From NCBI GenBank assembly GCA_002189035.1, contig NEEC01000008.1:1798001-1862000 (forward strand): DNA of 64,000 nt, read 5' to 3'. Of this stretch, positions 55,144-64,000 are shown piece by piece; position 1 is the first letter of the stretch, and every line of letters starts with the position of its first letter. The notes beneath the pieces were generated by a model. The model did no database searches and was not told the origin of the DNA. It saw only the letters and a list, made by a program, of their open reading frames with translations. This DNA is from Utricularia gibba (lineage: Eukaryota; Streptophyta; Magnoliopsida; Lamiales; Lentibulariaceae). The position numbers and the translations under genes were made by a program.

Positions 55144-55891
55144 GATGACAAGGGTAGCTGCAGAAGAACCCTAGAAGAGCAAGTAGGACACGGGGCGTGT
55201 CGGTATGGGGATACGTATGTATTTATATGCATGTGGAGGAGGAGGAGCCTCTGGATTCACATCAAGTATCACGGAGGAGAGGTAGCTTTTTTGCTCATTA
55301 ATGGGTTTCACAGGGTGGCGCCGGCCAGCGGCCACCACTCACGCTTCTTGTAAATTCCTCTTTTAACCCCAACTTTTTCAAAAGTTGGAATTGGCTCTCC
55401 CCGATCAACGTTTATTTACATATTCACCCCTCCTGTACCGTTATATATTTTTTCTCAAACAAAGACAAGAAATTGAATTTTTTCTCACATTAAAAAAAAA
55501 AAGCAAAAGCAAAAATATTTCCACACAATTTGTTCACATAATCTCTAACACATGACCATTTTTTTAATTGATCTCAAGAATCTACGAAAACTGCTACTGT
55601 TCTCTTTTGTTGATTTTTTCCATACTTTCAGTCAGTTCCAAGGCAGATGAAAACTGGAAATTTCATTTGCTGAAGAAACAGTCTATTTGGGTCCAAGACA
55701 CTTAACAACTTGCTTCCATTGTACTTGTAGTCGGTAGAGATAATCAGGCACTTTGCCATGAAATACAAAATCAATCGCAAGCATATCAGAACCGATCTGC
55801 TAAGAGGGACAGGAAAACTTGTGCGTTTGGCGTATGTTTCTGAAGGCGTGGAAGAACTTCATCACAGATACTTGTTTTCTGTCGTCTTGGG
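55144..55891. other. FAMA promoter and glutathione reductase 3' UTR
   Basis: A 748-base spacer between two genes read in the same direction. FAMA's upstream sequence is at the left; the reductase 3' UTR is probably at 55680-55891. Nothing else recognised. Confidence 0.5.
55219..55230 (-). promoter_or_regulatory. Putative TATA box of FAMA
   Basis: The minus strand reads GCATATAAATAC about 80 bases upstream of the FAMA start codon, leaving a short leader. Motif evidence only. Confidence 0.45.
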
Positions 55892-60510
<4,619 letters not shown>

Positions 60511-61204
60511 TAAGAAAACAGTACAAAGCAACTACAGATTTGTCTCTTCAATCCGCAATACTGCCTGTGTTCTATCACGGAGGATGCAAGTTTTCCTCTG
60601 GACACGCCGCTACCGTGTCCAGATTTGGATCTTAGACAGCAATTATACCTAATTTCATATTTCTTAGGCTCAATATGTCCTTTTAAAAATTATTATTTGA
60701 ACAATTAGATGAAGATATGGGCCCCATTTTTAACCGCGTCATGTTGGCTTCGCCGGCGGTAAGCTCCTCCGTGTCGCCAAGGATCTGCTGGAGAACAACG
60801 GCGGCGCCACAGTTCTTATTGTTCCTCTGAAATCACCGCTTGCATGCTCCTTGGAAATATGACGTTGTCACCGCTTCAGATGACGAGGTAGATCTGGAGG
60901 TTTCCTGGATGGGATCGCTTGGGCTGGATTTTGAAAATTTCAGAATTTAGGGGTGTCTCTGTTATTCGATTTTGGCCCCAAATGTTTAGAGTAATTACCA
61001 ATTGGACATTTGTAGAAGAAAAGACGTTTCGGATCAAACCAACGGTGTGGATCATCGCGTCGGAATAAAGCTACACGGGTTGGATGTAAATTCCAAAGAC
61101 GGCGTACGCATGTAAAAGCTACGCTACCGTGTTAGTGCTTCCGGGGTTGGTATATAGCTACCTGACAACCGGAGCCTGTGGGAGGGTGACTTGGAGGCCG
61201 ATCA
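60511..61204. promoter_or_regulatory. Divergent promoter region of glutathione reductase and Ran
   Basis: 694 bases between two start codons on opposite strands; it holds both leaders and core promoters. No further gene seen. Confidence 0.5.
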
Positions 61205-62689
61205 ATGGTGAGTTGTTGCTCTCCGCAGATCCTGGTGATCTCTATGTGTCCATTTGTTTTCCAGATTTCTGATTTTCATTCGCGTTTTCAGGCGCTGCCA
61301 AATCAACAGACGGTGGATTACCCGAGCTTCAAGCTTGTGATTGTCGGCGACGGTGGCACAGGTGGTTCTTCCTTCCTTTATATGTCGTTTTTTGGTTGGA
61401 ATCTTAAATCTATAGTCGGAGGCCGATTGTGTTGAGAGATGATCCTTCGTCGCCAATTCTGAATCCTGTAGTACTGTGAACCGTGCACGCGCGAGATGAT
61501 CCTTCGTCACCAATTCTGAATCCTGGAGTAGTGTGATTGTGCACGCATAGAGCAATCGTGCTACTGTAGTTTCCCGTTATTATTATGGCATCCCGGTGAA
61601 TTGCTATTGAGAGATTATGGCTCATTTGTTTCCGATATGCTTGTGCAGGAAAGACCACTTTCGTGAAAAGACATATTACGGGTGAATTCGAGAAGAAATA
61701 TGAACGTAAGACGGTTGCTACTTGATCTGGTTCGAGGGGGTACCCCGTTTGATACTATTTCTTGAAATGCTGTTTATTTTGCTCGTGTGTAGCCACAATC
61801 GGCGTCGAGGTTCACCCTTTGGATTTCTTCACCAACTGCGGGAAAATCCGATTTTATTGCTGGGACACTGCTGGCCAAGAGAAGTTCGGTGGCCTCAGGG
61901 ATGGATATTAGTAAGTGATTTGCTTCTTATGCATGAATTTGGATTTTTGTAAGAACTCAAACCTTGTGGGCTTGTTGGATTAGCGTAATCGTGAACCAGA
62001 CAGTCTTAGCATGATTCCATCGATCCTTGCAGCATCCATGGACAATGCGCAATTATCATGTTTGATGTTACTGCTCGATTGACTTACAAGAACGTCCCTA
62101 CATGGCACCGAGATCTCTGCAGGTGCTTCTCGGCATGCAAGTCTCTAGGTTTTGGTCCCCTGCATATTGCAAAGCATGCACGTAACCGTCTTCTTTTGCT
62201 TAATTTAGGGTTTGTGAGAATATCCCTATTGTGCTTTGTGGGAACAAAGTGGATGTGAAGAACAGGCAGGTGAAGGCCAAGCAAGTCACATTTCACAGGA
62301 AAAAGAATCTGCAGTACTATGAGATATCCGCAAAGAGTAACTACAATTTCGAGAAGCCTTTCCTCTACCTCGCGAGGAAGCTTGCTGGGTATGTTCCGGA
62401 CAGCTCTCAAGGCTGCTTTCACTGCAGCTTTTCCTTAACATTCCTTGATTTGCATGCAGTGATCAGAACCTACACTTCGTCGAGTCTCCAGCTCTTGCAC
62501 CTCCTGAAGTCCACATTGATTTGGATGCACAGCGACAGTAAGTCCCTGAAAGGCTCTTGCAGTTCCTTTACATCCTTAATACTTTGCAACTGACCCCTGG
62601 TGTCCCATTCTTTATCCAGACACGAAGCGGAACTTCTTCACGCTGTTACTCAGCCACTCCCAGACGATGACGACGATGCCTTCGAGTAG
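61205..62689 (+). CDS. RAN: Ran GTPase
   Basis: Ran is the small GTPase that gives direction to nuclear import and export and helps organise spindle and nuclear envelope. Exons 61205-61207, 61292-61361, 61649-61705, 61793-61910, 62033-62122, 62209-62388, 62460-62537, 62620-62689 (221 residues, intact). The first coding exon is the ATG alone. G motifs: G1 GDGGTGKTTF, G2 [11 protein letters not shown]3 [18 protein letters not shown]4 [13 protein letters not shown]5 [13 protein letters not shown]. The acidic switch tail is [10 protein letters not shown]. There is no C-terminal CAAX, as expected for Ran. Confidence 0.97.
61436..61546 (+). repeat. Tandem duplication inside Ran intron 2
   Basis: A unit beginning GAGATGATCCTTCGTC occurs at 61436 and again at 61493 (period 57). 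The copies differ at a few positions, and both end near GTGCACGC. It lies wholly within the intron between 61361 and 61649. Confidence 0.85.
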
Positions 62690-63789
62690 GCACGCTCGTG
62701 TTGCCTGCCTCTACTCTATTTATATGGTGTGCCCAGATGTTCTTCTGCTTTGAGTCTCCCTTTCTCTCCCTCGGATCTATCTGGATAATGAAAGGGGATG
62801 GCCTCTCGAAGCATGTGTGTTTGTGTGGTGGATGAGCAGAGAATAGCATTTGCTGGATTGTTGTTTCAGACCTCCATTGATAACTTTACTGCGTGATTTG
62901 CAGTCATCTGTGATAGAAACCCCGCAAGTGCTTGTTGACGCTTGTTTGTCATTCCCGTATCTCTGTGCCAGAGAAAACAGAAACGACACAAGTCAGATGG
63001 TGAAACCAACTTGTTTGAAATGAAGACTCGTCGCCCAATGATACAGAGCAAAGGCTAACGTAAAAAAACTGGGTTACTACACCTTCTTCGCTTCATTAAC
63101 AACCATAAGCATTTGCACATCTCTCAGTTCTCATTGTGGAGCCACGGCATACTACGAGCCAACAAAAGTAGACTTTTTGGGTGGAAATGAGGAGCTTCAA
63201 CTAGTTCATAGTTATATCAAAATTTTACAATATATAATTTATTTATTAATTTTATATTATACTGCAATATAATTTTCTAATATCAAAATTAATTCTATTC
63301 ATGAATTAAATTAATTCTAATTTATGAATTATACTCCCATGAAAATTAAAAACACATTTAATCCTCCCATGAAAATTTTGATTATATGACACTTTAAAAA
63401 CACTTCTCTGTAATTCATGAATAGAATTAATTTCTATTCAAAATGTAACCATATTGTATGTAATTCAAAATGTAACCATATTCAAGACAACACATTTAAT
63501 TTCTAATATCAAAATTATATGACACTATACTCCCATGAAAATTAAAAACACACATTTAATCCTCCCAGTTGTCTTGTTACACGTCATCTTAGTGTCATTA
63601 TTTACGCAAAGCAAAATAAAGGAAAAAAAAACAAAGAATCCTAACGTGAATTCAAAATCCGTTGAAGCAAATTAAGACGAAAATATGGCGAGAGATATGT
63701 CAGGTGACGAATACACTGGTTGTCGTTGAAGATCGCAGGCCTGAAATCGTATTACCTACCCCAAGAAGGAAGGAAGGAAGGCTGGGTGA
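62690..63789. other. Ran 3' UTR and AT-rich repeat-bearing spacer
   Basis: Ran 3' UTR to about 63060, then AT-rich DNA with nested direct repeats at 63290-63570, then the 3' UTR of the last gene. No coding sequence recognised. Confidence 0.55.
63327..63568. repeat. Cluster of direct repeats in AT-rich spacer
   Basis: A unit starting ATACTCCCATGAAAATTAAA and ending TTTAATCCTCCCA occurs at 63331-63369 and 63527-63568, the second copy with one extra CA. Between them ATTCAAAATGTAACCATATT is present twice (about 63435 and 63464). ATTATATGACACT also occurs twice. No terminal inverted repeat or coding capacity was seen. Confidence 0.75.
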
Positions 63790-64000
63790 TCACTTGAGTT
63801 CCTCGCTCAACCCAGGCGGCATTCCCAGGCTCTGAGCAAGGTTGCTCATTCTTTTTTTCATGGCCTGCCCAGCAAAGGAGAGTTTAAAATCAAACGAGTC
63901 CGATTTCAAACTGCTTTGGTCATAGTTTCTTACCTCGACACTCTTCTGGTGGGCATCCTTGTACGCCTCAGTCACCAAGAGAGATAGCTTCTGCACAACA
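63790..64000 (-). CDS. YbaB/EbfC family nucleoid protein, chloroplast (3' part only)
   Basis: Two last exons in transcript order: from beyond the window to 63934, and 63864-63790. They encode QKLSLLVTEAYKDAHQKSVE and AMKKRMSNLAQSLGMPPGLS..ELK. The EAYKDAH.KSVEAMK.RM..LAQSLG pattern is the C-terminal helix of the YbaB/EbfC DNA-binding family. The closest plant relative I recall is STIC2, a stromal protein linked to thylakoid protein targeting. The intron between them has ordinary GT-AG borders. The upstream exons, including any transit peptide, are outside the window. Confidence 0.85.
   Translation of the reverse strand, partial: VVQKLSLLVTEAYKDAHQKSVEVRNYDQSSLKSDSFDFKLSFAGQAMKKRMSNLAQSLGMPPGLSEELK

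Overview
This window is nuclear DNA from a flowering plant. The protein-coding genes have GT-AG introns, often only 70-150 bases long. The gene set is angiosperm-typical: FAMA, a class III HD-ZIP with a miR165/166 site, a CIN-type TCP with a miR319 site, NCED, LWD1, AUF-type F-box, peroxisomal glycolate oxidase and chloroplast-targeted enzymes. I cannot fix the lineage further. The region is gene-dense, with 18 genes in 64 kb, and I recognise no intact transposon.

Layout. 0-4.5 kb: 3' end of a SUN-domain gene (+), a small plastid membrane protein (+), and the riboflavin deaminase PyrD (-). 4.5-7.3 kb: AT-rich intergenic DNA. 7.3-9.0 kb: intronless NCED (+). 10.1-12.0 kb: glycolate oxidase (-). 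14.1-15.2 kb: AUF-like F-box gene (+). 16.4-17.5 kb: TCP2/24-like gene (-). 18.5-19.8 kb: PAK1IP1/MAK11-like WD40 gene (+). 20.3-21.3 kb: LWD1 (-). 21.8-28.1 kb: DDB1 (+), head to head with LWD1. 29.3-36.2 kb: ABCC transporter (+). 37.1-39.2 kb: NPH3/BTB gene (+). 39.6-45.2 kb: SAPS-domain phosphatase subunit (-). 46.9-51.5 kb: HD-ZIP III (-). 53.8-55.1 kb: FAMA (-). 55.9-60.5 kb: cytosolic glutathione reductase (-). 61.2-62.7 kb: Ran GTPase (+). 63.8 kb to the end: 3' part of a YbaB/EbfC nucleoid protein gene (-).

These genes do not form one pathway. They are ordinary housekeeping and developmental genes, several in divergent pairs (LWD1/DDB1, glutathione reductase/Ran, TCP/PAK1IP1).

The most striking pattern is eight single-base frame breaks spread over six otherwise conserved genes. 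Each sits in a run of G or C and each is repaired by one extra base of that run, after which exon phases close exactly. I read this as systematic homopolymer under-calling in the assembly, not gene decay. Other points of interest are a miR165/166 site split by an intron, two GC-AG introns, a duplicated 3' splice site in DDB1, very short first coding exons in Ran and FAMA, and several local tandem duplications. I saw no CRISPR array, no prokaryote-type operon and nothing I can defend as a new biological system.

Exon boundaries were placed by hand from splice signals, reading phase and family similarity, so individual edges may be off by a base.
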